A stretch of DNA of 32,303 nucleotides from positions 1 to 32,303 of the forward strand of contig JAILLB010000040.1 in the NCBI GenBank assembly GCA_024693345.1, in the 5' to 3' direction. The DNA comes from Clostridiales bacterium (GTDB lineage: Bacteria > Bacillota > Clostridia > Oscillospirales > CAG-272). The notes beneath the pieces are model-generated. The model did no database searches. It saw nothing but the letters and a program-made list of their open reading frames with translations, and was not told the DNA's origin. Positions 1-8,920 of the stretch are shown here, in pieces; within the stretch, counting starts at the first letter, position 1; every line of letters begins with the position of its first letter. The position numbers and the translations under genes are program-made.

Positions 1-1
1 A

Positions 2-436
2 CTGGTAATTAATGGGCCGAACATCAATATGCTCGGAGTGAGAGAGCCCGACATATACGGAATAGAAACTTATAGCACTCTGACGGAAAGAATAAAAAAA
101 TATTGCGAGAAAATTGGCGTTGAAGTTGAGATTTATCAGTCAAATCACGAAGGAGATTTGGTAGATAAGATTCAGGCCGCATTTCCCGGTGTTGACGGAA
201 TAGTCATCAATCCGGGAGCATATACTCATACCAGTATAGCGATTCTGGATGCATTGAAATCAGTTTGCATTCCCGCAGTTGAAGTACATATTTCCAACGT
301 GGATGCAAGAGAAGAATTCAGACGATTCAGTTATGTCGGCCTTTACTGTTTCAAAACAATAAAAGGTCACGGAACAGATGGTTATTTAGAAGCAATAGAT
401 GAATTGGTAAAATACGACGGAGAGATTAAATGCTGA
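2..436 (+). CDS. aroQ: 3-dehydroquinate dehydratase, type II (5' partial)
   Basis: This enzyme dehydrates 3-dehydroquinate to 3-dehydroshikimate in the cytosolic shikimate pathway. The ORF track starts at an internal ATG (29), but the frame is open to the window edge and reads LVINGPNINMLGVREPDIYG, the conserved N-terminus of type II dehydroquinases; only a few residues are missing upstream. Further family motifs are visible: GIVINPGAYTHTSIAILDAL with the active-site Asn and His region, PAVEVHISN, and the arginine-rich loop that follows. The length fits the usual 140-150 residues. The stop codon overlaps the aroA start by 7 nt, so the two are translationally coupled. The family is certain; only the true start is unseen. 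Confidence 0.96.
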   Translation: MVINGPNINMLGVREPDIYGIETYSTLTERIKKYCEKIGVEVEIYQSNHEGDLVDKIQAAFPGVDGIVINPGAYTHTSIAILDALKSVCIPAVEVHISNVDAREEFRRFSYVGLYCFKTIKGHGTDGYLEAIDELVKYDGEIKC

Positions 437-1632
437 CCAAAATATTTGCTGGAAAAGCAAAGGGTGAATTCATAGCACCGCCATCAAAGAGTATGGCTCA
501 CAGATATCTTATCTGTTCTGCACTGGCTGACGGGAAAGGCACAATTGAAAATGTTTCGCATTCCAATGACATTCTTGCCACAATCGACTGCCTTAAATCT
601 ATTGGGGTGGATGTGTCAGTAAGAAGACGAAAAGCAAGTATAGACAACAGGGGAAATTTCAACACCCAATGCACACTCCAGTGCAGGGAGAGCGGTAGTA
701 CTCTCAGATTTTTCATTCCGATTTGTCTGGCGCTTGGAATCGAAGCGACATTCAAGGGAAGCGAAAGACTTTTTGCGCGTCCTCTTGATGTATACGAGAA
801 GATATGCAGAGAAAACGGAATTGTTTTTGAAAAAAGCGGACAAGAACTGCATGTTTGCGGCAAACTCAAACCTGGGAAATATGTGATATCAAGTGAAGTT
901 AGTTCACAGTTTGCAAGCGGGTTGCTCTTCTCTCTGCCTCTTCTCAAAGAAGACAGTGAAATAGTTTTTGACGGCAGAGTTAACAGCAGGTCATATATCG
1001 ACATGACAATAAGTGCTTTGAAAGATTTTGGCATCAATGCGAACTGGACTTCGGAAAGCAGTATTGCAGTAAGTGGAAACCAAAAGTACCAGCAGAGACA
1101 GTGCAGAATTGAAGGAGACTACTCAAATGCAGCTTTCTTTGAAGCAATGAATTACCTCGGTTCTGAAATCACAATTACTGGCCTTAGGGAAGACAGCATT
1201 CAAGGAGATAGAGTTGCATTCGACTTCTTCAAAAAAATGAATGAAGGGTATTGTGAACTTGATATTTCAGACTGTCCGGATCTTGCTCCGGTTCTCATGG
1301 CACTCGGCGGAGCCCTTAATGGGGTTAAACTGACTGGGACCTCTCGTCTCAAAGTTAAAGAGAGTAACAGGGGAGAAGTGATGAAACAGGAATTGGAAAA
1401 GTTTGGCATAACGTGCGATGTTCGGGATGATACAATAACTGTTAACAAATCCCAGTTGAAAACACCGAAAAAGGCAATAGATTCACACAACGATCACAGG
1501 ATAGCAATGGCAACGGCAACACTTATGACTGTGACCGGAGGGGAAATTGAAGGATCTCAGGCGGTAGATAAGAGTTTTCCTGGATTTTTCGAAGAAATGG
1601 AAAAACTCGGAATAGGAGTGCAGAACTTTTGA
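430..1632 (+). CDS. aroA: 3-phosphoshikimate 1-carboxyvinyltransferase (EPSP synthase)
   Basis: The enzyme transfers the enolpyruvyl group of PEP to shikimate-3-phosphate, the sixth step of the shikimate pathway. The 400-residue protein has the N-terminal PPSKSMAHR substrate loop (about residues 17-25), the RESGSTLRF phosphate-binding segment (86-94), a DCPDLAP motif, the HNDHRIAMA motif and the C-terminal KSFPGFFEEME. The RESGSTLRF form, in place of the enterobacterial version, is common in Firmicutes. It starts at an ATG inside the end of aroQ, and its TGA overlaps the TTG start of tyrA by 4 nt. Identification is secure. Confidence 0.97.
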   Translation: MLTKIFAGKAKGEFIAPPSKSMAHRYLICSALADGKGTIENVSHSNDILATIDCLKSIGVDVSVRRRKASIDNRGNFNTQCTLQCRESGSTLRFFIPICLALGIEATFKGSERLFARPLDVYEKICRENGIVFEKSGQELHVCGKLKPGKYVISSEVSSQFASGLLFSLPLLKEDSEIVFDGRVNSRSYIDMTISALKDFGINANWTSESSIAVSGNQKYQQRQCRIEGDYSNAAFFEAMNYLGSEITITGLREDSIQGDRVAFDFFKKMNEGYCELDISDCPDLAPVLMALGGALNGVKLTGTSRLKVKESNRGEVMKQELEKFGITCDVRDDTITVNKSQLKTPKKAIDSHNDHRIAMATATLMTVTGGEIEGSQAVDKSFPGFFEEMEKLGIGVQNF

Positions 1633-2501
1633 AACTCACAAAAGACAAGAAAATACTTATAGTCGGTCTGGGTGTAATCGGAGCTGCTTATGCTGATGCA
1701 CTTACGGAACAGGGCTATTGTGTATATGCTATAACGCGAAGCAAGGAAACCCTTGACATAGCAAAGGAAAAGGGAATCATTTTTAAAGGGATAAATAAAC
1801 CGGAAAAAGAATTTGTTGAACAGGCTGATCTCGTTGTATTTGCTCTTTATCCACATGTGTTTGAAGAGTGGATTGACAGCTATCAGTGGATGCTGAAAAG
1901 CGGTGCTGTCATTACGGATGTTACCGGTGTAAAAACATGCATTGTATATAAGATTCAGGAAAAACTGAGGGATGATGTCGAGTTCATACCTGCCCATCCA
2001 ATGGCGGGACGTGAGAGCAAAGGTATTCAGTTTGCAGACAAAAATGTTTTCAAAAAGGCAAACTATATAATCACTCCTACCGAAAAGAACACAGAAGACG
2101 CCATAGAGCTTTGTGAAGACCTTGGAAAAGTACTTGGATTTGAAAAGATATCAAGGCTGACTCCCGAAAAGCACGATTATATGATAGCGTTCCTTTCTCA
2201 GCTCACTCACGTTATTGCAGTATCCCTAATGACTGCAAGCAATGATGATTCATTGTACAATTATTCAGGTGACTCGTTCAAAGATCTTACACGTATTGCA
2301 AACATTAACGACGAGATGTGGAGCGAACTGTTTGCACTCAACAGAGAGGCTCTTCTTAAAGAAATAGATAAGTTTGAAACGCAAATGAGCAAAATGCGAG
2401 ATCTCATTGATGCGTCAGACAAAGACGGCATGCGTGAGATGATGAAAAAATCCACTGAAAACAAGCTTGCATTCGACGCTAAATTTCAAAAAAACAAGTA
2501 A
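1629..2501 (+). CDS. tyrA: Prephenate dehydrogenase
   Basis: The enzyme oxidatively decarboxylates prephenate to 4-hydroxyphenylpyruvate for tyrosine synthesis. The protein (290 aa) opens with a Rossmann dinucleotide site, GLGVIGAAYA (about 13-22), followed by the prephenate-binding HPMAGRES motif (about 123-130) and a helical C-terminal dimerisation domain containing a SQLTHVIAVSLM segment. It has no chorismate mutase or ACT domain, so it is the single-function short form. The start is TTG, overlapping the aroA stop; an AGGAG about 10 nt upstream supports it. It is one link of the aro operon. Confidence 0.93.
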   Translation: MKLTKDKKILIVGLGVIGAAYADALTEQGYCVYAITRSKETLDIAKEKGIIFKGINKPEKEFVEQADLVVFALYPHVFEEWIDSYQWMLKSGAVITDVTGVKTCIVYKIQEKLRDDVEFIPAHPMAGRESKGIQFADKNVFKKANYIITPTEKNTEDAIELCEDLGKVLGFEKISRLTPEKHDYMIAFLSQLTHVIAVSLMTASNDDSLYNYSGDSFKDLTRIANINDEMWSELFALNREALLKEIDKFETQMSKMRDLIDASDKDGMREMMKKSTENKLAFDAKFQKNK

Positions 2502-2515
2502 AGGAAGACATTTTT

Positions 2516-3544
2516 ATGAACATGGAGTTTATCAGGAAACTGCCGATTCCGAAAGAAATTAAGGAGCAGTATCCTCTCCCGGAAGAATTTTTAAAGGTCA
2601 AAGAAGAGAGAGATGCCGAGATTAAAAGCATTCTCGAGGGAAAGAGCAACAAGATGATTCTTGTTATCGGTCCTTGTTCCGCAGATTCAGTTGAACCGGT
2701 TCTCGACTATATACACAGACTCGCAAGGGTCAATGAACAGGTCAAAGACAAACTTGTCATTATTCCGAGAATATATACTGGAAAGCCCAGAACGACAGGA
2801 ACAGGATACAAAGGTCTCCTTCATCAGCCTGATCCTTCGGGAAAACCAAATGCTTTGAAAGGTCTCATTGCAATGAGACAACTCCATATGCAGGCGTTGA
2901 CCGAAACAGGTCTCTCTTGCGCTGACGAAATGCTTTATCCTGAAAACCACAGATATTTGTCAGACCTACTCTCATATGTTGCGGTTGGTGCCAGGTCAGT
3001 AGAAGATCAGCACCACAGACTGACATCAAGCGGATTGGATATTCCAGTCGGAATGAAAAATCCGACGAGCGGTGACTTGTCTGTAATGCTCAACTCAATT
3101 GTTGCTGCTCAGAGTCCTCAGGAATTTATCTACAGAGGATGGGAAGTAAGGTCTCACGGCAATCCTTATGCACACTGCATATTGAGAGGATATGTCAACA
3201 AGCATGGTGAATCTCATCCAAACTATCACTACGAAGATTTGATTCTTCTGAATGAGATGTACTCGAAGAGAGAATTGTCAAACCCTGCCGTGATTGTAGA
3301 TACCAATCACTCAAACTCAGGTAAAAAATATGAGGAACAGATAAGAATAACAAAGGAAGTACTACACAGCTGCCAATTGTCATCCGACATAAGAAAACTC
3401 GTTAAAGGATTCATGATAGAGAGCTATATTGAAGACGGATGTCAGAAGATAGGCGAAGGTGTGTACGGAAAATCAATTACTGACCCATGCCTTGGATGGG
3501 AAAAGAGTGAAAAACTGATTTATGACATCGCAGAATCAATCTGA
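2516..3544 (+). CDS. aroF: 3-deoxy-7-phosphoheptulonate (DAHP) synthase, class I
   Basis: The enzyme condenses PEP with erythrose 4-phosphate, the committed step of aromatic biosynthesis. At 342 aa it matches the AroF/AroG/AroH type: GPCSAD (about 53-58), KPRTTGTGYKGLLHQP (about 89-104), GARSVEDQHHR in place of the classical GARTTESQxHR, and a metal-site region VDTNHSNSGKK. There is no fused chorismate mutase. Feedback specificity (Phe, Tyr or Trp) cannot be read from the sequence, so the aroF symbol denotes the family only. A ribosome site AAAGGAAG precedes the ATG, 14 nt after tyrA. The next gene begins inside its last 23 nt. Confidence 0.94.
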   Translation: MNMEFIRKLPIPKEIKEQYPLPEEFLKVKEERDAEIKSILEGKSNKMILVIGPCSADSVEPVLDYIHRLARVNEQVKDKLVIIPRIYTGKPRTTGTGYKGLLHQPDPSGKPNALKGLIAMRQLHMQALTETGLSCADEMLYPENHRYLSDLLSYVAVGARSVEDQHHRLTSSGLDIPVGMKNPTSGDLSVMLNSIVAAQSPQEFIYRGWEVRSHGNPYAHCILRGYVNKHGESHPNYHYEDLILLNEMYSKRELSNPAVIVDTNHSNSGKKYEEQIRITKEVLHSCQLSSDIRKLVKGFMIESYIEDGCQKIGEGVYGKSITDPCLGWEKSEKLIYDIAESI

Positions 3545-4499
3545 GCCAGAAAAACAAACAGGTTTTCTGGTATCCGTAATTCTTGTATTTCTGTGCAGTT
3601 CGATATGGGGCTGTGCTCCAATCTTCTGGAAACAGCTGACAACAAGAATTCTGGATCCGTGGTACACGTGTTGTACAAGAGTTGTCTTCTCATGCGTGTG
3701 GAGTTTTCTGATTGTACTGGCTACGAGAAAATTCGATGAAGTGAAGAAACTGCTAAAATCAAAACGCGACATATTCATAATTGCACTTGGCGGAGTTGCG
3801 ACAGCCGCCAACTGGGCGCTTTACATATTGTCAGTGTCGACTGACAGAATAAAAGATGCAAGTCTTGCATACTTTATTGGCCCGATATTCTTTGTTGTGA
3901 CAGGCTTGTTTTTCTTCAAGGAAAAGCCTACCATAGCACAATGGATATCTGTCGGTATAGCTGCAATCGGTGTATTGGTTGCAGTTATAGCCGGAGGAGA
4001 TTTTCCGATACTGGCCATTTTAATTGCAATCGCATATATCATTTACAGTTCAGTCATGAAACTTGTCAACGTCAGTCCGGCAGTACTTGTGTTTTTGGAA
4101 ACGCTGACGGTTTTGCCATTCACATTGGGTTACATGATATATGACGAAGTGACCGGAAAGGGAGCTTTCGCAAATCTGGAGGGAATACAGTTTATTCTGC
4201 TTCCGTGTGCAGGTCTCATCACCTTGATTCCGCTTTTATTCCTTGCAAAGGGTATAAAGGGTATTCACTATTCACTTTCGGGTATGATTGGCTATGTCAA
4301 CCCGACACTTCAGATGATAGTTGCAGTTTTCATCTACAACGAGATAATAGAAACAACAGACCTCATAACATATATATTCGTATGGGTGGCAGTTGTATTA
4401 TTTGTTGTTGATTCTTTCATTCAGAATCACAAACATCAAAAGCAGCTGCAGTCACAACAAATTTCAAATCAGCAAGAGATGTTAGGAGAAGAAAAATGA
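3522..4499 (+). CDS. RarD/EamA-family transporter (DMT superfamily)
   Basis: The 325-residue protein is almost entirely hydrophobic, with about ten predicted membrane helices in two repeated halves, as in drug/metabolite transporters. The opening CSSIWGCAPIFWKQL and the W-rich first helices are characteristic of the RarD subfamily; the hydrophilic C-terminus is rich in Gln and Lys. The substrate is unknown. Its start lies inside the DAHP synthase gene and its stop overlaps the next start (ATGA), so it is co-translated between the aromatic and the phosphonate-type genes and could export or import a product of either. The ribosome site is weak and overlap-dependent. Family call firm, function open. 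Confidence 0.85.
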   Translation: MTSQNQSEPEKQTGFLVSVILVFLCSSIWGCAPIFWKQLTTRILDPWYTCCTRVVFSCVWSFLIVLATRKFDEVKKLLKSKRDIFIIALGGVATAANWALYILSVSTDRIKDASLAYFIGPIFFVVTGLFFFKEKPTIAQWISVGIAAIGVLVAVIAGGDFPILAILIAIAYIIYSSVMKLVNVSPAVLVFLETLTVLPFTLGYMIYDEVTGKGAFANLEGIQFILLPCAGLITLIPLLFLAKGIKGIHYSLSGMIGYVNPTLQMIVAVFIYNEIIETTDLITYIFVWVAVVLFVVDSFIQNHKHQKQLQSQQISNQQEMLGEEK

Positions 4500-5626
4500 A
4501 CATTAAAAGAAACGTATTGCTTAACCCCGGTCCGTCAACAACAACAGATACAGTCAAGATGGCTCAGATAGTGCCGGATATATGTCCGCGAGAAAAAGAA
4601 TTTGCGGGACTGATGAAGGGATTGAGAACAGATATTACAAAGATTGTCCATGGCGACTTGAACAAATATACAACAGTTCTTTTCTGCGGATCAGGAACAA
4701 TCAATATTGACGTATGTCTGAACTCGCTTCTCCCTGAAGGAAAAAAGGTATTGGTTGTAAACAATGGTGCTTATTCGACAAGAGCAGTTCAGATCTGCGA
4801 GTATTACGGATTGCCTCATATTGACTTAAAATTTCCCGTCAACGAACAGCCTGATTTGGAAGCTGTTGAAGAGACTCTGAAAAACAATCCGGATATATAT
4901 CTTGTTCATACAACACACAACGAAACTGGAACCGGACTGCTTAACCCGATTAAGGAAATAGGTGCACTGGCTCATCAGTATGGTGCAATTTTCTCAGTCG
5001 ATACCACATCATCATTTGCTATGATTCCGATTGATATTGATGAGTACAATATAGATTTCTGCATGGCAAGTGCTCAAAAGGGACTGATGGCCATGACGGG
5101 ACTCTCTTTCATTGTCGGAAACATAAGTGAAATAGAGAAGAGCAGAGACTATCCGAAGCGCAGTTATTACTGCAACCTCTTCCGTCAGTATGATTATTTT
5201 GAAAAGACCGGAGAGATGAACTTCACACCTCCTGTTCAGACAGTCTATGCAACAATTCAGGCTCTCAAAGAGTATTACGCAGAGGGCGAAGAAGCAAAGT
5301 GGGCAAGACACACACGAGTTTTCAATGCTTTACATGCAGGACTCGACAAACTTGGATTTAAAGATTTTATTCCGAGAGAAATACAATCCGGTCTGGTCGT
5401 TGCTGCACTCTACCCGGATGATCCGAACTGGGACTTTTTCAAAGTTCACGACTATTGTTATGAAAGAGGATTTACAATTTATCCCGGAAAAGTGGAAAAG
5501 AAGGGTATGTTCAGATTGTGTGCTCTTGGCGCAATAGATGTTCCTGACATTGAGAACTTCTTCAAAGTTTTTGAAGAAGCCCTGAAAGTCAACAATATTC
5601 AGATTCCAGTTATATACAACAAATGA
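4496..5626 (+). CDS. phnW: 2-aminoethylphosphonate--pyruvate transaminase-like (PhnW family)
   Basis: A class V, PLP-dependent aminotransferase of 376 aa. The N-terminus NPGPSTTTDTVKMAQ followed by VPDICPREKEF is a PhnW hallmark, and the FEKTGEMNFTPPVQ segment matches the substrate-binding region of that family. The PLP lysine is in SAQKGL (about residue 199). PhnW interconverts 2-aminoethylphosphonate plus pyruvate with phosphonoacetaldehyde plus alanine. AGGAGAAG precedes the ATG, and the gene overlaps the transporter. It is followed 9 nt later by a phosphonoacetaldehyde reductase-like gene; no phosphonatase (PhnX) is in view, so a biosynthetic or AEP-to-HEP role is favoured over phosphonate breakdown. 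Activity on another amino-acid pair cannot be excluded. Confidence 0.85.
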   Translation: MNIKRNVLLNPGPSTTTDTVKMAQIVPDICPREKEFAGLMKGLRTDITKIVHGDLNKYTTVLFCGSGTINIDVCLNSLLPEGKKVLVVNNGAYSTRAVQICEYYGLPHIDLKFPVNEQPDLEAVEETLKNNPDIYLVHTTHNETGTGLLNPIKEIGALAHQYGAIFSVDTTSSFAMIPIDIDEYNIDFCMASAQKGLMAMTGLSFIVGNISEIEKSRDYPKRSYYCNLFRQYDYFEKTGEMNFTPPVQTVYATIQALKEYYAEGEEAKWARHTRVFNALHAGLDKLGFKDFIPREIQSGLVVAALYPDDPNWDFFKVHDYCYERGFTIYPGKVEKKGMFRLCALGAIDVPDIENFFKVFEEALKVNNIQIPVIYNK

Positions 5627-5635
5627 GGTTTTGAG

Positions 5636-6676
5636 ATGAGTCAAGTATTTACCAAAGGTATCGAACAATTAGAACCACTGTTGAAAAAACTAAATGTAAA
5701 AAAGTTTTTGCTGGTATGTGATTCTTCGTTTCCATATCTGAACATCAAAGACTGTATCGAGTCAATCACAATCGATCATGTGGTATTCAACCAGTTTTCT
5801 TCAAATCCGCTCCACGACGATGCGGATAAAGGCATAGCGCTGTTTATTGACGAAAAATGCGACTGCATAATTGCGGTCGGCGGCGGAAGCTCGCTGGATG
5901 TGGCCAAGTGTATTAAACTGGATTCCGGATCAGTTGTTCCTCTCGTTGCAATACCAACTACGGCAGGTACCGGAAGTGAATCCACGAGGCACATTGTCGT
6001 ATATAGAGACGGTAAAAAAGAATCCCTTGGCAATGAATCCGTGATTCCGAATTATGTTGTATTCGAGCCTAAGGTTCTGAAGACTTTACCGGTGTACCAG
6101 AAAAAATGTACAATGCTCGATGCACTGTGTCAGGGAATTGAATCATACTGGTCAATAAATGCAAATTCGGAGACAAGAAAACTTTCCCGAAAAGCAATTG
6201 AACTTATTGTTGCCAATATGGATAAATATATTGGGGAAAACGACGAGAAAGCAGCTGAAAAAGTAATGGAGGGTGCAAATTTCTCCGGTCAGGCAATAAA
6301 TCTTACTCAAACTACTGCAGCTCACGCTATGAGCTATAAGATCACGTCGCTGTATAAACTCCCTCATGGTCATGCTGTCGCTGTTTGTCTCCCGGAGGTC
6401 TGGGAAACAATGCTTAAGTGTAACCCATCTGAGGAACTGATGAAGATTTTCACTGAAATATCTCTTGAGCTTGGATATGAATCTCCAAGCAAGGCAATAT
6501 CCGGATTCAGATCAATGATGACCAGATTCGGAATGAATAATCCAACATCTTTCGGAAACAGGGAAGATGAAATCAAAGAACTGACCACATCAGTTAATCC
6601 AGTAAGGTTAAAAAACAACCCAATTCAATTCAGTGAAGAGCAAATTGCCGGAATGTACGAAAGAATAGTTGGTTAA
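5636..6676 (+). CDS. Iron-type alcohol dehydrogenase, phosphonoacetaldehyde reductase-like
   Basis: A group III (iron-dependent) alcohol dehydrogenase, 346 aa. The NAD(P)-binding GGGSSLDVAK (about 82-91) and AIPTTAGTGSESTRH (about 104-118) are clear; the STRH version is seen in the phosphonoacetaldehyde reductase (PhpC-like) group, which makes 2-hydroxyethylphosphonate. The metal-ligand positions read DALCQ, AAHAMSY and LPHGHA, so a Gln takes the place of the second ligand His found in most iron alcohol dehydrogenases. Start is ATG after GAGG. It is the last gene of the operon, directly upstream of a terminator. Pairing with the PhnW-like gene is the main reason for the substrate guess. Confidence 0.82.
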   Translation: MSQVFTKGIEQLEPLLKKLNVKKFLLVCDSSFPYLNIKDCIESITIDHVVFNQFSSNPLHDDADKGIALFIDEKCDCIIAVGGGSSLDVAKCIKLDSGSVVPLVAIPTTAGTGSESTRHIVVYRDGKKESLGNESVIPNYVVFEPKVLKTLPVYQKKCTMLDALCQGIESYWSINANSETRKLSRKAIELIVANMDKYIGENDEKAAEKVMEGANFSGQAINLTQTTAAHAMSYKITSLYKLPHGHAVAVCLPEVWETMLKCNPSEELMKIFTEISLELGYESPSKAISGFRSMMTRFGMNNPTSFGNREDEIKELTTSVNPVRLKNNPIQFSEEQIAGMYERIVG

Positions 6677-6682
6677 TCGCAA

Positions 6683-6708
6683 GGGCACCGAATTGGTGCC
6701 CTGTTTTA
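6683..6708 (+). terminator. Rho-independent terminator of the aro/phosphonate operon
   Basis: A perfect 7-bp stem GGGCACC/GGTGCCC with a 5-nt loop is followed by TGTTTTAT, 6 nt after the last stop codon of the operon. Confidence 0.88.
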
Positions 6709-6742
6709 TATGCCTTGAAGCCGCGCGGAAAAGCATCAATAC

Positions 6743-6771
6743 TTGAAAAATATTTTATACTTGGATATAAT
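6743..6771 (+). promoter_or_regulatory. Sigma-A promoter of hprK operon
   Basis: TTGAAA, a 17-bp spacer and a consensus TATAAT lie 32 bp before the hprK ATG and just after a terminator. An AGGAG ribosome site follows at about 6793-6797. Confidence 0.85.
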
Positions 6772-6803
6772 TACCGTGAATAAGTATGTATTAGGAGCAG
6801 AAA

Positions 6804-7769
6804 ATGGCAGACTTTATGGGAAGTTCCGTTGTCGGATATGAAGAAAAACTAGGCGTAATTATTGACGAACAGAAGCTCGAAGTAGTATGGGGGCCCGAAA
6901 ATGTTCGCGATTATCACGTGAAGAGTTCTGATGTTAACAGACCGGGTCTTGCCCTAAATGGGTTTTATGATTGTTTTGATGCAAACAGAATTCAACTTCT
7001 CGGAAACGCAGAATTTGCTTATCTCAATTCCTGTACTTCTGCTGAAAGACAGGAAAAGTTCAATGCACTTTGCGCTCAGGGAATACCCGCTGTAATCATT
7101 ACAAGAGGATTACCCGCATTTGAAGAGCTCTTAAGAGCAGCAAAAGAATATGCTACTCCTATTTTGAGGACCCAGGAACACACTGCAAGATTCCAAGCCG
7201 GTTTGATTGCAAACCTAAACGTTAAGCTTGCTCCGAGAATTACAAGACACGGTGTGCTTGTTGACGTTTATGGCGTTGGAATACTTATCATGGGCGAATC
7301 CGGAATAGGCAAGAGCGAAACTGCAATTGAACTTGTCAAAAGAGGTCACAGACTTATAGCCGATGACGCAGTTGAAATCAAGAGAGTTTCTGAAAAGACT
7401 CTTGTTGGATCTGCTCCGGACATCATAAAGCACTATATTGAACTAAGAGGTATCGGAATAGTGGATATCCAGAGATTGTTCGGTGTTGGTGCGGTAGAAG
7501 ATACTGAAAAAATCGACCTTGTCATAAAACTTGAACCATGGGACAAGGAGAGATCATATGACAGACTCGGAGATGAAGATGAGAGAACGGACATTCTGGG
7601 AATCGAAGTTCCTACAATAACTATTCCTATCAGACCGGGTAGAAACTTGGCAATTATTCTGGAAATTGCAGCCATGGAGAGCAGACAAAAAGCCAATGGT
7701 TACAATACAATTGATGAGTTCAACAAGAGATTGGAAGAGCACATAAAGGCAGAACAGGAAAACGACTAA
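6804..7769 (+). CDS. hprK: HPr kinase/phosphorylase
   Basis: A bifunctional enzyme that phosphorylates HPr on Ser46 or removes that phosphate; in Firmicutes this drives carbon catabolite repression. The 321-residue protein has the N-terminal ligand-sensing half and then the P-loop kinase half: RHGVLVDVYG around His149, Walker A GESGIGKS (164-171), ADDAVEI (187-193), and the C-terminal IPIRPGRNLAIILEIAAM segment that belongs to the HprK signature. Length fits the family (about 310-325). It is first in a three-gene operon, its stop overlapping the next start by 1 nt. No lgt or ptsH is adjacent, unlike many Bacilli. Confidence 0.97.
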   Translation: MADFMGSSVVGYEEKLGVIIDEQKLEVVWGPENVRDYHVKSSDVNRPGLALNGFYDCFDANRIQLLGNAEFAYLNSCTSAERQEKFNALCAQGIPAVIITRGLPAFEELLRAAKEYATPILRTQEHTARFQAGLIANLNVKLAPRITRHGVLVDVYGVGILIMGESGIGKSETAIELVKRGHRLIADDAVEIKRVSEKTLVGSAPDIIKHYIELRGIGIVDIQRLFGVGAVEDTEKIDLVIKLEPWDKERSYDRLGDEDERTDILGIEVPTITIPIRPGRNLAIILEIAAMESRQKANGYNTIDEFNKRLEEHIKAEQEND

Positions 7770-8884
7770 TGGATGAAAATACAGAAAAGAAGAGCGGCAC
7801 TAATCTTGCCCCGATACTCTCGGCAATAACAGCATTTTTGTGCTCGCTTTTGGCATCATATCTATTTTCGACTGTTTGGATTATTGCGGGAATCATTCCT
7901 TTGATGATAGCAGTATCGGAATACTCGAAATTGATAATAACCAGACAGTACGCACTGAGCATAATAGTTGGGCCTGTTGCGATTATCTGCATGGCAGTCA
8001 TTCAGATATTCGCTAAAGCAGGTGCCTACCCAGTTGTTATGGCAGGGTCATTTATAGTAGCAGCTGCATTTTTGGCCGTTGCCGCAGAACATAACTTCGG
8101 CAGATTAACGACAAATATTGTGATTGCAGTTATTTACGGGGCATTCTTCTTAATTGCCGGATTGATTGTTTATACCGGATTGGGGTACGAATTGACGATT
8201 GAATCGTTCAAAGAGTTTTTTAGTAACATATCGAATCAGGTTCAAACAACAATAAAAGATGTAGCAACAAACTTCATCAAGAACAGTATTTATGCTACGT
8301 CAATCGATGCAGACCAGTATGGACAGGAACTTGCAGAATCTCTTATTTTCTCAATAAAGGCAACATTCGCTGTCGTATTTGTGGCAATACTGGAATTCAT
8401 GGGCCACTGCACAACAGGCATTTACATATTTACGGCTAAGAGAACCGGATATGAGATTATAGTTCCGCTGGGCGGATGGATGATTGACATGTCACACATA
8501 TCGGCAATTGTATACTTTATTGCCGAAGCATCGTTTGCAGTCTTTTACATGTTGGAGATATTCGGTGTTGCAGTTGATGTTCCATACATTGTGATGATGA
8601 ATTTTGTAATCATCCTAATGCCAAACATGATATTCGTTGCATTTCAGAGAATGTTCAGAAAAAGACCGGAACAGACGAGACAGAGAAGATTCCCATTTAT
8701 ATTTTTCTTCGTCCTCTTGTTTTTCGCACCATTTTTCCTGCTGCTGTCTTTGGCAACTGTCGGAGCAATGCAGATATATGGTGAGTACAGAGCAAAAAAA
8801 CTGGAAGAATTGAAAAACAATGACGATGATCACTTTGATGATTTTAACAATGATGATAACAACGGAAACGATGATTTTCAGTAA
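7769..8884 (+). CDS. DUF2232 (YybS-like) membrane protein
   Basis: A 371-aa integral membrane protein with about eight hydrophobic segments, and a soluble loop around residues 148-195 between the first and second groups. The C-terminus is a strongly acidic, low-complexity tail rich in Asp and Asn (roughly the last 25 residues). Position between regulatory genes and directly upstream of gdpP is the classical location of yybS, which supports a DUF2232 assignment. The function of the family is not established. Its start overlaps the hprK stop. Confidence 0.72.
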   Translation: MDENTEKKSGTNLAPILSAITAFLCSLLASYLFSTVWIIAGIIPLMIAVSEYSKLIITRQYALSIIVGPVAIICMAVIQIFAKAGAYPVVMAGSFIVAAAFLAVAAEHNFGRLTTNIVIAVIYGAFFLIAGLIVYTGLGYELTIESFKEFFSNISNQVQTTIKDVATNFIKNSIYATSIDADQYGQELAESLIFSIKATFAVVFVAILEFMGHCTTGIYIFTAKRTGYEIIVPLGGWMIDMSHISAIVYFIAEASFAVFYMLEIFGVAVDVPYIVMMNFVIILMPNMIFVAFQRMFRKRPEQTRQRRFPFIFFFVLLFFAPFFLLLSLATVGAMQIYGEYRAKKLEELKNNDDDHFDDFNNDDNNGNDDFQ

Positions 8885-8901
8885 CAAAACTAAAGGAGTT
8901 T

Positions 8902-8920
8902 GAAGCCTTAATCAGGTTTC
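8902..8920 (+). promoter_or_regulatory. Small hairpin in the gdpP leader, downstream of a stranded Shine-Dalgarno
   Basis: GAAGCCT/AGGTTTC (one G-U pair, loop TAATC) lies in the 51-nt gap between the DUF2232 gene and gdpP. A good AAAGGAG (8892-8898) is upstream of the hairpin, almost 40 nt from the ATG, while no ribosome site is visible directly before the ATG. It may shape gdpP translation; this is inference. Confidence 0.35.

Noticed and set aside
498-1037. 179-aa - strand ORF inside aroA
   Set aside because: Lies fully within a certain gene on the other strand, has no ribosome site and no recognisable motif; a shadow frame.
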